64,000 bases of DNA from Klebsiella huaxiensis (GTDB lineage: Bacteria > Pseudomonadota > Gammaproteobacteria > Enterobacterales > Enterobacteriaceae). The stretch's first letter is position 1. Each line of letters begins with the position of its first letter. Location of the stretch: positions 3,100,001 to 3,164,000 of the forward strand of contig NZ_CP036175.1 in NCBI RefSeq assembly GCF_003261575.2. The letters are read 5' to 3'. Below the pieces are notes generated by a model. It made no database searches. It saw only the letters and a list, made by a program, of their open reading frames with translations, and was not told where the DNA came from. Position numbers and translations under genes: made by a program. Positions 34,256 through 43,218 of this stretch are shown here, in pieces.

Positions 34256-34274
34256 GCGAATAGTAATCATTATT
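34256..34274. promoter_or_regulatory. Fur-like box between yncE and yncD
   Basis: GCGAATAGTAATCATTATT matches 14 of 19 positions of the Fur consensus (GATAATGATAATCATTATC), with one mismatch in the right-hand 10 bp. It lies 86 bp upstream of yncE and 158 bp upstream of yncD. Confidence 0.6.
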
Positions 34275-34431
34275 TATCGCAATGTGGAGAGTTAATTGCG
34301 TTTAGTGGCCCTGCGATCACGCAATTCTTGCTATTTGTTAACTCAAATCCCGTTAAGTCTTTTCAAAAAATTTACAAAAGAGTTAACATATATACATATG
34401 TTCCGTTTGGTTCGTTTTACGAGTAACTTTG

Positions 34432-36543
34432 ATGAAAATCCTTTCCTTGCGCGCCGCCGCACTCCCCGCTCTGCTTCTGCCGCTTATTTCCACTGCGCCA
34501 ACCGCTACCGCCGCTGAACAAACCATGGTCGTCACCGCTGCGCCATCTACGGTTTCTGAACTCGATACCCCAGCCGCCGTGAGCGTGGTTAACGGCGATG
34601 AAATGCGTCAGGCCGCTCCGCGCGTAAACCTCTCCGAGTCGCTGGGCGCGGTTCCCGGCCTCCAGGTACAAAACCGACAAAACTACGCCCAGGATCTGCA
34701 GCTTTCTATTCGCGGCTTCGGCTCCCGCTCGACCTACGGCGTACGCGGGCTGCGCATATACGTCGACGGTATTCCGGCCACCATGCCCGATGGCCAGGGG
34801 CAAACCTCGAATATTGACATTGGCAGCCTCGACTCGCTTGAGGTGCTGCGCGGCCCCTTTTCCGCTCTGTACGGCAACTCTTCCGGCGGAGTAATTAATG
34901 CCACCAGCCAGACCGGCAGCCAGCCGCCAACTATCGAAGCCAGCAGCTACTACGGTAGCTTCGGTACCTGGCATTACGGCATGAAAGCAACCGGCGCTGT
35001 CGGTGACGGTACGCACGCGGGCGACGTCGACTATGTGGTTTCCACCAACCGCTTCACCACCCACGGCTCCCGCGACCATAGCGGCGCGCGCAAGAATCTC
35101 GCTAACGCCAAACTGGGCGTGCGTATCGACGACGTCAGCAAGCTGACCCTGTTGTTCAACAGCGTCGATATCAAAGCTAACGATGCGGGCGGCCTGAGCT
35201 ATGACGAATGGCAGAGTAACCCGCGCCAGTCTCCCCGCGGCGATCAGTACAATACGCGCAAAACCATTAAGCAGACCCAGGCCGGTTTGCGCTATGAGCG
35301 CCAGCTGAGCGAACATGACGACCTGAGCGTGATGATGTACGCCGGTGAGCGCGAAACCACGCAATATCAGTCGATTCCGCGCGCGCCACAGCTTAACCCA
35401 ACCCATGCGGGCGGCGTTATCGACCTGACCCGACACTATCAGGGGATTGATACCCGCTGGACCCACCGCGGCGAGCTGCTGGTGCCGGTCACCTTTACCA
35501 CCGGTCTCGATTACGAAACCATGAGCGAGCGCCGCAAAGGCTTCGAAAACTTTGTTATGCGCAACGGTGCGCCGCAGTACGGCGAAAAGGGCGACCTGCG
35601 TCGCAATGAACGTAATCTGATGTGGAATATCGACCCGTATCTACAAACTCAGTGGCAGCTTACCGAGAAACTTTCGCTGGACGCCGGGGTACGTTACAGC
35701 TCGGTGTGGTTCGATTCTAATGACTACTACATTACTCCTGGCAACGGCGATGATAGCGGCGATGCCAGTTATCACAAGTGGCTGCCAGCGGGCTCACTGA
35801 AATATGCAGTAACCGACGCGTGGAATCTGTACGTTTCCGCCGGTCGCGGCTTCGAAACGCCGACGATTAACGAGCTTTCGTATCGTTCCGGCAACCAGGG
35901 CGGTCTGAACTTTGGTCTCCAGCCGTCAACCAACGAAACCGTCGAAATTGGCAGCAAGGCGCGTATTGGCAATGGCTTGTTAACTGCTGCGCTATTCCAG
36001 ACTGATACCGATAATGAGATTGTGGTCGACGCCAGCAGCGGCGGGCGTACCAGCTATAAAAACGCCGGCAAGACCCGTCGTCAGGGGATGGAACTGGGGC
36101 TGGATCAGCAGTTCGGCGACAGCTGGCGTTTGAAAGCAGCGTGGACCTGGCTGGATGCGACTTATCGCACCAACGTCTGCGACGACACGAGCTGTAAAGG
36201 CAACCGTATTCCAGGGATCGCCCGCAATATGGGCTATGCGTCCTTCGGTTATCAGCCCGAAAAAGGCTGGTACGCGGGCAGCGATATTCGTTATATGAGC
36301 GATATTATGGCTAATGATGAAAACACCGCCAAAGCGCCGTCATGGACGGTGGTCGGCCTGACGACCGGCTATAAATGGAGCTACGGCAAGATGGATATGG
36401 ATCTGTTTGGACGCGTCGATAACCTGTTCGATCGCAGCTACGCGGGCTCGGTTATCGTTAACGAATCCAACGGTCGCTACTACGAACCGGCACCGGGCCG
36501 CAATTATGGAGTCGGGCTGAATCTGGCATGGCGGTTTGAGTAA
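34432..36543 (+). CDS. yncD: YncD/PqqU TonB-dependent receptor
   Basis: 703-aa outer-membrane receptor from ATG 34432 (TTG one codon earlier is less likely). Signal peptide to ATAAEQ, TonB box-like EQTMVVTAAP, plug with QNRQNYAQDLQLSIRGFGSRSTYGVRGLRIYVDGIPATMPDGQGQ, and a 22-strand-type barrel ending NYGVGLNLAWRFE with the C-terminal Phe-Glu pattern of E. coli YncD. In E. coli, YncD (PqqU) takes up PQQ. Klebsiella-type bacteria can also make PQQ, so here it may salvage it. Confidence 0.93.
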   Translation: MKILSLRAAALPALLLPLISTAPTATAAEQTMVVTAAPSTVSELDTPAAVSVVNGDEMRQAAPRVNLSESLGAVPGLQVQNRQNYAQDLQLSIRGFGSRSTYGVRGLRIYVDGIPATMPDGQGQTSNIDIGSLDSLEVLRGPFSALYGNSSGGVINATSQTGSQPPTIEASSYYGSFGTWHYGMKATGAVGDGTHAGDVDYVVSTNRFTTHGSRDHSGARKNLANAKLGVRIDDVSKLTLLFNSVDIKANDAGGLSYDEWQSNPRQSPRGDQYNTRKTIKQTQAGLRYERQLSEHDDLSVMMYAGERETTQYQSIPRAPQLNPTHAGGVIDLTRHYQGIDTRWTHRGELLVPVTFTTGLDYETMSERRKGFENFVMRNGAPQYGEKGDLRRNERNLMWNIDPYLQTQWQLTEKLSLDAGVRYSSVWFDSNDYYITPGNGDDSGDASYHKWLPAGSLKYAVTDAWNLYVSAGRGFETPTINELSYRSGNQGGLNFGLQPSTNETVEIGSKARIGNGLLTAALFQTDTDNEIVVDASSGGRTSYKNAGKTRRQGMELGLDQQFGDSWRLKAAWTWLDATYRTNVCDDTSCKGNRIPGIARNMGYASFGYQPEKGWYAGSDIRYMSDIMANDENTAKAPSWTVVGLTTGYKWSYGKMDMDLFGRVDNLFDRSYAGSVIVNESNGRYYEPAPGRNYGVGLNLAWRFE

Positions 36544-36617
36544 CGCATCACCTGGAATCCTGCTTTTCTGCCGGGCTGCTCACGTCGCCCGGCAATTTCC
36601 AAAACGCGCGCTTTGCC

Positions 36618-36917
36618 TTAAATAAGGTTTCTTAAGGACAATTCAAAAATAATCTTTTCCGCCTGGCAGGAGAAAGCGATAGAAACGTCGAGCTTCACCT
36701 CATCACCTGCAGCCACAATGGTATAGTCAACCTGCGGCGGCTCGCTGGCGGGCGTTGCGGCTACAGCGCGTTCGCGAACGGCAGCCACCGTAGCCTCTGC
36801 TTCTTCGCGCGAGGGGAATGTTTTCTCTGCCCGGTAGACGCAATCTTCATTATCAATGATAGATCCAACGTCAATGGCGCAACCTTTGGTACTGCATTTA
36901 TCTACAACATCTTTCAT
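36618..36917 (-). CDS. YfcZ/YiiS-family protein (DUF406)
   Basis: 99-aa small protein. The family pattern is CSTKGCAIDVGSIIDNEDCVYRAEKTFPSREEAEATVAAVRERA and DEVKLDVSIAFSCQAEKIIFELSLR. Four cysteines are present (positions 8, 13, 26, 83 approximately). No signal peptide. Related E. coli YfcZ and YiiS have no known function. In E. coli the gene is elsewhere, so this copy is an extra member in the yncD-rihA gap. The 288 bp upstream to rihA hold nothing I can identify. Confidence 0.82.
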   Translation of the reverse strand: MKDVVDKCSTKGCAIDVGSIIDNEDCVYRAEKTFPSREEAEATVAAVRERAVAATPASEPPQVDYTIVAAGDEVKLDVSIAFSCQAEKIIFELSLRNLI

Positions 36918-37205
36918 AACGATAACCTCTTGAGTTTCTATCAGGATAAGAATCCGTTAGCGGAAAAGCAAACCATTAAAATATGTATGGATTAGTTAGC
37001 TGGAATTATATACCGTCGAGTGAGTCATCTCCTTACGCCATCGCATAGCGATTTCGCGATTGCGGGTTGATAAAACACTGCGTTGGTAAAATCTCGCGCC
37101 ACCGCGATCAATCGTGCACGCCATCACACTATCCTGCGTTGTGCCTCGTTTATCCCGCTTTACAGCGTTACCCTTGTCACAAAACAACGCCAATAAGGAG
37201 CTGCC

Positions 37206-38141
37206 ATGGCACTGCCAGTGATTATCGATTGCGATCCGGGTCATGATGACGCGATTGCCCTCGTTCTTGCCCTCGCTTCACCCGAGCTTGATGTGAAAGC
37301 CGTCACCTCGTCCGCAGGAAACCAGACGCCGGACAAAACGCTGCGCAACGTGCTGCGGATGCTCACCCTGCTTAAACGTCCGGATATTCCGGTAGCCGGT
37401 GGCGCGCTGAAGCCGTTAATGCGGGAACTGATCATCGCCGATAACGTGCACGGTGAAAGCGGACTTGATGGCCCGGCGCTGCCGGAACCAGGTTTTGCCG
37501 CACAAAGCTGTACTGCCGTTGAGCTGATGGCAAAAACGCTGCGTGAAAGCGCCGAGCCGGTGACAATCGTGGCAACCGGGCCGCAAACCAACGTCGCGTT
37601 GTTGCTCAACAGTCATCCTGAGCTGTATAGCAAAATCGCCCGTATTGTGATTATGGGTGGCGCGATGGTGCTGGGTAACTGGCAACCGGCAGTCGAATTT
37701 AATATCTACGTCGATCCGGAAGCGGCGGAGATCGTTTTCCAGTCCGGTATCCCGGTGGTAATGGCCGGTCTTGACGTCACCCATAAAGCGCAAATTCACG
37801 CCGAAGATATCGAACGTTTCCGCCGTATTGGCAATCCTATATCGACGATTGTCGCTGAGCTGCTCGACTTCTTCATTGAATATCATAAGGATGAAAAATG
37901 GGGCTTCGTCGGCGCGCCGCTGCACGATCCTTGCACCATTGCCTGGCTGCTTAAGCCGGAGATTTTCACCACCATTGAGCGCTGGGTCGGCGTGGAAACT
38001 CAGGGGAAATACACCCAAGGAATGACGGTGGTTGATTTCTACAACCTGACCGGTAAGGAGCCAAACGCTACGGTGATGCTCGACGTCGACCGCCAGGCGT
38101 TTGTTGACCTGCTGGCCGAACGGCTGGAATTTTACGCGTAA
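37206..38141 (+). CDS. rihA: pyrimidine-specific ribonucleoside hydrolase
   Basis: 311 aa, same length as E. coli RihA. It hydrolyses cytidine and uridine to base plus ribose. The calcium motif DCDPGHDDAIAL (residues 8-19), the DNVHGESGLDG segment and the catalytic histidine in LHDPCTIAWL (about residue 239) are all present. Located in E. coli by gltI, not here, so its place between yncD and curA is a rearrangement. Followed by a perfect hairpin and convergent curA. Confidence 0.94.
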   Translation: MALPVIIDCDPGHDDAIALVLALASPELDVKAVTSSAGNQTPDKTLRNVLRMLTLLKRPDIPVAGGALKPLMRELIIADNVHGESGLDGPALPEPGFAAQSCTAVELMAKTLRESAEPVTIVATGPQTNVALLLNSHPELYSKIARIVIMGGAMVLGNWQPAVEFNIYVDPEAAEIVFQSGIPVVMAGLDVTHKAQIHAEDIERFRRIGNPISTIVAELLDFFIEYHKDEKWGFVGAPLHDPCTIAWLLKPEIFTTIERWVGVETQGKYTQGMTVVDFYNLTGKEPNATVMLDVDRQAFVDLLAERLEFYA

Positions 38142-38156
38142 ATCGTCATCATAAAC

Positions 38157-38182
38157 CCCGGTGGGCACTACTGCCCACCGGG
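38157..38182. terminator. hairpin between rihA and curA
   Basis: CCCGGTGGGCA-CTAC-TGCCCACCGGG, an 11-bp perfect stem between converging genes; no U tract. Confidence 0.55.
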
Positions 38183-38189
38183 AAATACG

Positions 38190-39227
38190 TCACTCGTCTG
38201 GAGAGACGCGAACCACCACTTTACCGAAGTTCTCGCCCTTCAACAGGCCGGTGAGCGCCTGCGGCGCCTGCTCAAGACCGTCGACGACCTGCTCACGGTA
38301 TTTAATTTTTCCTTCCTGTACCCAGCGTCCCATCTCTTGCTGGAACTCCTGAATACGATGACCGTAATCCTGGCCGATGATAAAGCCCTGCATCCGAATG
38401 CGTTTTTTGAGGATCGTCGCCATCAGCAGCGGCAGGCGATCCGGGCCATCCGGCAGCGCGGTGGCGTTGTAGCCGCTGACCAGACCGCAAACCGGGACGC
38501 GCGCAGAGGTGTTTAACAGCGGCAGGACTTCGTCGAACACTTTGCCGCCGACGTTCTCATAATAGATGTCTATCCCTTGCGGGCAGGCTTCGAGCAGCTT
38601 GACGGCAAAATCAGGCGCGCGGTGGTCGATACACACGTCGAACCCTAAGGTTTCAACCGCATAGCGGCACTTCTCACTACCGCCCGCAATGCCAACCGTA
38701 CGGCAACCTTTCAACTTTGCTATCTGCCCAACCGTCGCGCCAACGGGCCCGGTTGCGGCGGCGACCACCAGCGTTTCACCCGCTTTCGGCTGACCAATAT
38801 CCAGCAGCCCCATATAAGCGGTAAAACCCGGCATCCCCAGAATCCCCAACGCCCAGGAAGGATGTTCAGGATTAGCGCCTAGCTTCACCAGCCCGCTGCC
38901 ATCGGAGAGTTCATAATCCTGCCAGCCGCCGTAGCCCAACACCCAGTCGCCGGGCTGAAAGTCAGCATGATGTGAGGTCACGACGCGACTCACGGTACCG
39001 CCCACCATCACCGCGCCAATAGCCACCGGCGGTGAGTAGGATGGCGCATCGCTCATGCGTCCGCGCATATAGGGGTCTAATGACAGAAAAACGGTGCGCA
39101 GCAGTATTTGTCCGGGGCCCGGAGATGCGACCTCGCCCTCTTCCAGGCGGAAGTTTTCTCCGGTCGGCTCACCATGTGGACGAGACGCCAGCAGCCAGCG
39201 GCGATGGCGTTGCGGATTAAAAGCCAT
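38190..39227 (-). CDS. curA: NADPH-dependent curcumin/enone reductase
   Basis: 345 aa, as in E. coli CurA. Medium-chain zinc-independent dehydrogenase/reductase with the GROES-like N terminus and the cofactor-binding AATGPVGATVGQIAKLKG (about residues 150-167). It reduces curcumin and other double bonds. ATG 39227 has AGAGGAG upstream and matches MAFNPQRHRRW. A longer open frame reaches 39713 but crosses a repeat and is spurious. Confidence 0.92.
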   Translation of the reverse strand: MAFNPQRHRRWLLASRPHGEPTGENFRLEEGEVASPGPGQILLRTVFLSLDPYMRGRMSDAPSYSPPVAIGAVMVGGTVSRVVTSHHADFQPGDWVLGYGGWQDYELSDGSGLVKLGANPEHPSWALGILGMPGFTAYMGLLDIGQPKAGETLVVAAATGPVGATVGQIAKLKGCRTVGIAGGSEKCRYAVETLGFDVCIDHRAPDFAVKLLEACPQGIDIYYENVGGKVFDEVLPLLNTSARVPVCGLVSGYNATALPDGPDRLPLLMATILKKRIRMQGFIIGQDYGHRIQEFQQEMGRWVQEGKIKYREQVVDGLEQAPQALTGLLKGENFGKVVVRVSPDE

Positions 39228-39295
39228 AACAAACTCCTCTTTTGACAAGTCTGTACTGAGGCTAGCTGCTTTCCCGGCAACGCGCATTGACATTA

Positions 39296-39389
39296 AGAGC
39301 CTATCCCAGTAGGCGTTATTGGCGCAGACAGTTTGAGCACTGCCCAGGTTCAAAATGGCAAGCAAAATAGCCCTAATGAGCCAGGCTCT
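39296..39389. repeat. short copy of TIR repeat family A (MITE-like)
   Basis: 94 bp. One end is AGAGCCTATCCCAGTAGGC; the other, inverted, is AGAGCCTGGCTCATTAGGGC. It matches the ends and flanks of the 208-bp copy at 52873-53080 but lacks about 114 central bases. Its right end abuts the 3' end of the XRE gene (stop at 39388): the TAG stop codon of that gene overlaps the element terminus. Confidence 0.7.
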
Positions 39390-39963
39390 AAGAGGCAGAT
39401 TGATTAAGTCGAACAACCAGATAAACGCAGGGTTGCGTTGTTTCGTTAATAAAGCGGCAGTCGTTAGGTGGTCCCAGTTCCAGGCAATCCCCCGCCTGCA
39501 TCTCGTGGCGCGTGTTGCCTTCGACAAACACCAGTTCACCCTGCTGTAGCCAGATAAGCTGCCTGGCCAGCGCGTAAGACGCCGCAGGCATCGGAATATC
39601 GCTTCCGGCGGGAAGCTCAACCTGCACCAGGTCGATAGGCAAATCGCTGCGCGGTGAAACGTGACGGCGCAGATAGTGGCTCTGCGGATCGTGCCATACC
39701 GGCTGATTAGCAAAACGCAGCAGTTTGCCTTCCTGCATCTCGGCCCTGGCGATCAGCGTTGACATGCTGATGCCAAATGCGCCGGAGAGTCGCCCAAGCA
39801 TTGACGCCGTGGGGCTGCTTTCACCACGTTCGATCTTGTGGATCATCGCCCGTGACGCGCCCGCCCGCTCTGCCAGTTCACTCAGCGACCAGCCGCGGGA
39901 TTCCCGTTCGATACGGATGCGCGCGCTGATGCGCTGGTTAAGGTTGTCTTCTAAAGTATTCAT
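39388..39963 (-). CDS. XRE-family regulator with cupin domain
   Basis: 191 aa: N-terminal helix-turn-helix (SLSELAERAGASRAMIHKIERGESSPTASMLGRLSGAFGISMSTL, residues 26-70) and a C-terminal cupin (about residues 105-185). The family includes SutR, PuuR and other small-molecule sensors. Divergent from mnaT. Two palindromes in the spacer share the CTATAG centre and are likely its operators. It occupies the place of mcbR in E. coli. The last residues and stop run into repeat family A. Confidence 0.85.
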   Translation of the reverse strand: MNTLEDNLNQRISARIRIERESRGWSLSELAERAGASRAMIHKIERGESSPTASMLGRLSGAFGISMSTLIARAEMQEGKLLRFANQPVWHDPQSHYLRRHVSPRSDLPIDLVQVELPAGSDIPMPAASYALARQLIWLQQGELVFVEGNTRHEMQAGDCLELGPPNDCRFINETTQPCVYLVVRLNQSAS

Positions 39964-39969
39964 ATCGTG

Positions 39970-40105
39970 ACACTATAGTGTATGAATCTGGCAGCAACAA
40001 GCGGGTCGCAGCGAGCGGTATAGCGCAACATAATAAAATATTATGGCCAAAGCAGATGACAGCCTGGCGTACATTATTGTAATAATATCGTACTACTATA
40101 GTGTA
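39970..40105. promoter_or_regulatory. two candidate XRE operators
   Basis: ACACTATAGTGT (39970-39981) is a perfect 12-bp palindrome just upstream of the XRE start. TACTATAGTGTA (40094-40105) has the same CTATAG core and sits just upstream of mnaT. They are 124 bp apart, one at each divergent gene. Confidence 0.6.
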
Positions 40106-40124
40106 CAAACGTTTGGGGTTTGCC

Positions 40125-40643
40125 ATGAGCATCCGCTATGCCTGCAAAGACGATTGCGCCGCAATCGCTGAAATCTACAACCATGCGGTCGTCCATACTG
40201 CCGCTATCTGGAACGACAAAACCGTCGATACCGACAACCGCATTGCCTGGTTTGAAGCCCGGCAGTTTGCCGGATATCCGGTGCTGGTCAGTGAAGAAAA
40301 CGGCGTTATTACCGGCTACTCTTCCTTTGGCGACTGGCGTGCCTTTGACGGCTTCCGCCATACCGTCGAGCATTCGGTTTATGTTCACCCCGACCATCAG
40401 GGTAAAGGTCTGGGCCGCAGCCTGCTGGTTGCGTTAATCGCGGAAGCCAAACGATTAAATAAACACGTCATGGTGGCCGGCATTGAAGCGCAGAATCAGG
40501 CCTCTTTGCATCTGCATGAAACCCTGGGCTTCATCACCACCGGACACATGCCGCAGGTAGGGACTAAATTTGGCCGCTGGCTGGATCTGACGTTTATGCA
40601 ATTGCAGCTAGACGATCGCCGCGATCCGGACGGCAGCGCATGA
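40125..40643 (+). CDS. mnaT: L-methionine/L-amino-acid N-acyltransferase
   Basis: 172 aa, same length as E. coli MnaT (YncA). GNAT fold with the motif A segment VEHSVYVHPDHQGKGLGRSLLVALIAEAKR. E. coli MnaT acetylates methionine sulfoximine/sulfone and similar compounds. The start MSIRYACKDDCAAIAEIYN matches. It overlaps ydcZ by 4 bp, and lies divergent from the XRE regulator, whose candidate operator precedes it. Confidence 0.92.
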   Translation: MSIRYACKDDCAAIAEIYNHAVVHTAAIWNDKTVDTDNRIAWFEARQFAGYPVLVSEENGVITGYSSFGDWRAFDGFRHTVEHSVYVHPDHQGKGLGRSLLVALIAEAKRLNKHVMVAGIEAQNQASLHLHETLGFITTGHMPQVGTKFGRWLDLTFMQLQLDDRRDPDGSA

Positions 40644-41089
40644 ATCAGACGCTGACCCTGGCCTGTTTAATTGCCGCGGGTGTTGGACTGGTGCTACAAA
40701 ACACGCTGATGGTGCGGATTACCCAATCCGCTTCTACCATTCTTATCGCTATGCTGCTTAACTCGCTGGTCGGTATCGTGATTTTCGTGACGATACTGAT
40801 GCTGAAGCACGGCGCGGCTGGCTTTCAGGAGCTGGCGGGCAGCGTGAGGTGGTGGACGCTCATTCCCGGCCTTCTGGGATCGTTTTTTGTTTTTGCCAGC
40901 ATCAGCGGTTATCAAAACGTCGGTGCGGCAACCACCATTGCGGTATTGATTGCCAGCCAACTGGTAGGCGGGCTGGTGATTGATCTGATCCGCGCGCACA
41001 ACGTGCCGATTCGCGCCCTGATTGGCCCATTGTGCGGCGCAGTGATGCTGGTGATAGGCGCCTGGCTGGTGGCCAGACGCCAGTTTTAA
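40640..41089 (+). CDS. ydcZ: YdcZ, DMT-superfamily inner-membrane protein (DUF606)
   Basis: 149 aa, same length as E. coli YdcZ. Five hydrophobic segments; SVRWWTLIPGLLGSFFVFASISGYQNVGAATTIAVLIASQL is the diagnostic stretch. Function unknown, but the overlap with mnaT (ATGA) indicates a shared operon and possibly export of the acetylated compound or uptake of its substrate. Confidence 0.92.
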   Translation: MNQTLTLACLIAAGVGLVLQNTLMVRITQSASTILIAMLLNSLVGIVIFVTILMLKHGAAGFQELAGSVRWWTLIPGLLGSFFVFASISGYQNVGAATTIAVLIASQLVGGLVIDLIRAHNVPIRALIGPLCGAVMLVIGAWLVARRQF

Positions 41090-41096
41090 CGGCGAT

Positions 41097-41330
41097 TTAA
41101 TGAATTTCGCCGCCACGGGTTAACTGCTCGCGGCGCGCCTCCTGCTCCTCGTGCTGTTGACGACCATGGTGCGCAATCGCATTACGCAGACGCTGCTGCT
41201 GAACGTAGCGCTCTTCACGGCCTAGCTCAGCGTCATCGCTCAGCGCGATCAGCAATTCATTCATATGGGTAATCACGCCTTCTGCAATCGTGGCGTCCAC
41301 TCGGGCGATCACTTCATCCAGATGTGACAT
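41097..41330 (-). CDS. ydcY: YdcY (DUF2526)
   Basis: 77 aa, same length as E. coli YdcY. Highly charged helical protein (SHLDEVIARVDATIAEGVITHMNELLIALSDDAELGREERYVQQQRLRNAIAHHG). Function unknown. Convergent with ydcZ, 8 bp between stops. It starts 18 bp after the orphan binding-protein gene on the same strand. Confidence 0.9.
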   Translation of the reverse strand: MSHLDEVIARVDATIAEGVITHMNELLIALSDDAELGREERYVQQQRLRNAIAHHGRQQHEEQEARREQLTRGGEIH

Positions 41331-41347
41331 TCTTTTCTCCTTGCGGC

Positions 41348-42946
41348 TTAATTCAGTTTTACTTTGGAAAAATCGCTGCCCATCAGGCTCACGCTATAGC
41401 CGCTGACGTTGCTGCGCGTCGCGTAGAAGGTTTTCCCGGTCGCCAGCGGGATCCACGGCGCCTGCTGATAAAAAATCTCCTGTGCCTGCCCATAGAGTTT
41501 TGCGCGTTCTTGCGGGTCGCTCACCAGGATAGCCTTTTTCACCAATGCATCGTAGGACTTGTCGCACCAGCGGGCAACGTTGGAGCCGGTTTTAATGTTG
41601 TCGCAGCTTAACAAGGTCCCGGCGAAGTTATCCGGATCGCCGTTATCGGACATCCAGCCAAACAGCGCGCTGTCGTGCTCGCCTTTACGCATTCCGGCGA
41701 GATATTCACCCCACTCGTAAGTGACGATTTTGGCTTTAATGCCGACCTTGCTCCAGTCATTCTGAATCATCTCGGCAATACGACGTGAATTGGGGTTGTA
41801 CGGACGCTGTACCGGCATCGACCACAAGGTCACTTCCGCCCCCTTTTCCAGTCCGGCCTGCTTGAGCAGCTCTTTCGCTTTTTGCGGGTCATAGCCGTAA
41901 TCCGGCAGATCTTTCTTATAGCCGAGCATATTGCCCGGAATTGGTGATTTCGCCACGCTACCGGAGTCCAGGAAGACCGCTTTAACGATCGCCTGTTTGT
42001 CTGTTGCATAATTTAGCGCCTGACGCACTAATACATTATCAAACGGCTTTTTCTCCGTATTGAACGCCAGATAGCCCACGTTGAGCGCTTCCACCGAATG
42101 GAGCGCCAAATCTTTATTACCTTTAATCACCGGGAACTGCACCGGCGACGGCGCGGGAATAATCTGGCATTCGTTGGTTTGCAGCTTCGCCAGACGCGTC
42201 TCAACGTTTGGCGTGATGGAGAAAATCAGGTGCTTAGTCGGCACTTCGCCGTCCCAGTAATGCGGATTGGCGATGTAACGGATCAACGAGTCCACTTTAT
42301 ATTGTTGTAGCGCGTAAGGCCCCGTACCGATTGGCCAGGTATCAACATACTCCGGCGTGCCTTTTTTCAGCATTGCATCGCCATATTCGGCAGAAAGAAT
42401 CGACGCAAAATCCATCCCCCAATCTGCGAGGAACGCCGCATTCGGCTCGTTCAGCACGAACTGAACGTGGTAGTCATCGATCTTTTTGACTTCTTTGATC
42501 AGCTTATCCAGCCCAACGTCGTGGAAATATTCATAACTCCCTTGTGAAACATTGTGGTACGGGTGTTTCTCATCCTTTTGACGCAGTACCGAGAACAGCA
42601 CATCATCGGCGTTGAAATCGCGGGTCGGCTTGAAGTATTTGTTGCTGTTGAACTGTACGCCCTTGCGCAGGGTGAAAGTCCAGGTTTTGCCATCCGGGGA
42701 AACGGTCCATTCGGTCGCCAGTGACGGAATCGGCGTATTTTTGACCGGATCAAAGTTTATCAGGCGGTTATAAAGCACCTGTGAACTGGCAACGAAGGAT
42801 GGGCCGGAGCTGGCAATCTGCGGGTTGAAAGATTCTGGTGAAGCTTCGGAGCAATAAACAAGCGTATCGTTCCCCGCCGCCCAGGCACTTGCCGCTGGCA
42901 ATAGCGCACTCAATGCCAGCGCAAGAAGCGTTTTCCCTGTAGACAT
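41348..42946 (-). CDS. orphan dipeptide-type ABC substrate-binding protein
   Basis: 532-aa periplasmic protein of the DppA/SapA/DdpA family (SBP_bac_5). Signal peptide to SAWAAGND (residue 24). Cys pairs are present (CSEASPESFNPQ; LLSCDNIKTGSNVARWCD), and the DppA-like motif IGTGPYALQQYKVDS is seen. It has no permease or ATPase partner in the window, so it probably feeds a shared system such as Dpp. Start MSTGKTLLALALS; the longer frame to 43012 lacks support. Not in E. coli between ydcY and ortT. Confidence 0.87.
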   Translation of the reverse strand: MSTGKTLLALALSALLPAASAWAAGNDTLVYCSEASPESFNPQIASSGPSFVASSQVLYNRLINFDPVKNTPIPSLATEWTVSPDGKTWTFTLRKGVQFNSNKYFKPTRDFNADDVLFSVLRQKDEKHPYHNVSQGSYEYFHDVGLDKLIKEVKKIDDYHVQFVLNEPNAAFLADWGMDFASILSAEYGDAMLKKGTPEYVDTWPIGTGPYALQQYKVDSLIRYIANPHYWDGEVPTKHLIFSITPNVETRLAKLQTNECQIIPAPSPVQFPVIKGNKDLALHSVEALNVGYLAFNTEKKPFDNVLVRQALNYATDKQAIVKAVFLDSGSVAKSPIPGNMLGYKKDLPDYGYDPQKAKELLKQAGLEKGAEVTLWSMPVQRPYNPNSRRIAEMIQNDWSKVGIKAKIVTYEWGEYLAGMRKGEHDSALFGWMSDNGDPDNFAGTLLSCDNIKTGSNVARWCDKSYDALVKKAILVSDPQERAKLYGQAQEIFYQQAPWIPLATGKTFYATRSNVSGYSVSLMGSDFSKVKLN

Positions 42947-43218
42947 GGTTATAAGCCTTATGAATATTGTTATAAGAGCTTTAATAACAGCACAGGTACA
43001 TTCAACCGGCAAATAATCAATTGCTATCAGGTTATGCTAAATACAGCGTTTTAGCCGATTAATTCAACATCAGCCGTTTTTTTCATCATCAATTTCACCA
43101 ATAAATGTGAGGACTGCGAAAGGTTACGAAAAAAGAGGGCGATAACCGCCCCGCTCCCTCCTGGAGGCGATGGAAACCGATACACTCGGAAAAAACGCAA
43201 CGTCAGGAGACGCTAACA

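Noticed and set aside
39228..39713. Upstream extension of the curA frame to 507 aa
   Set aside because: It crosses a MITE-like repeat and the 3' part of the XRE gene; the 345-aa start has a ribosome-binding site and matches the family.
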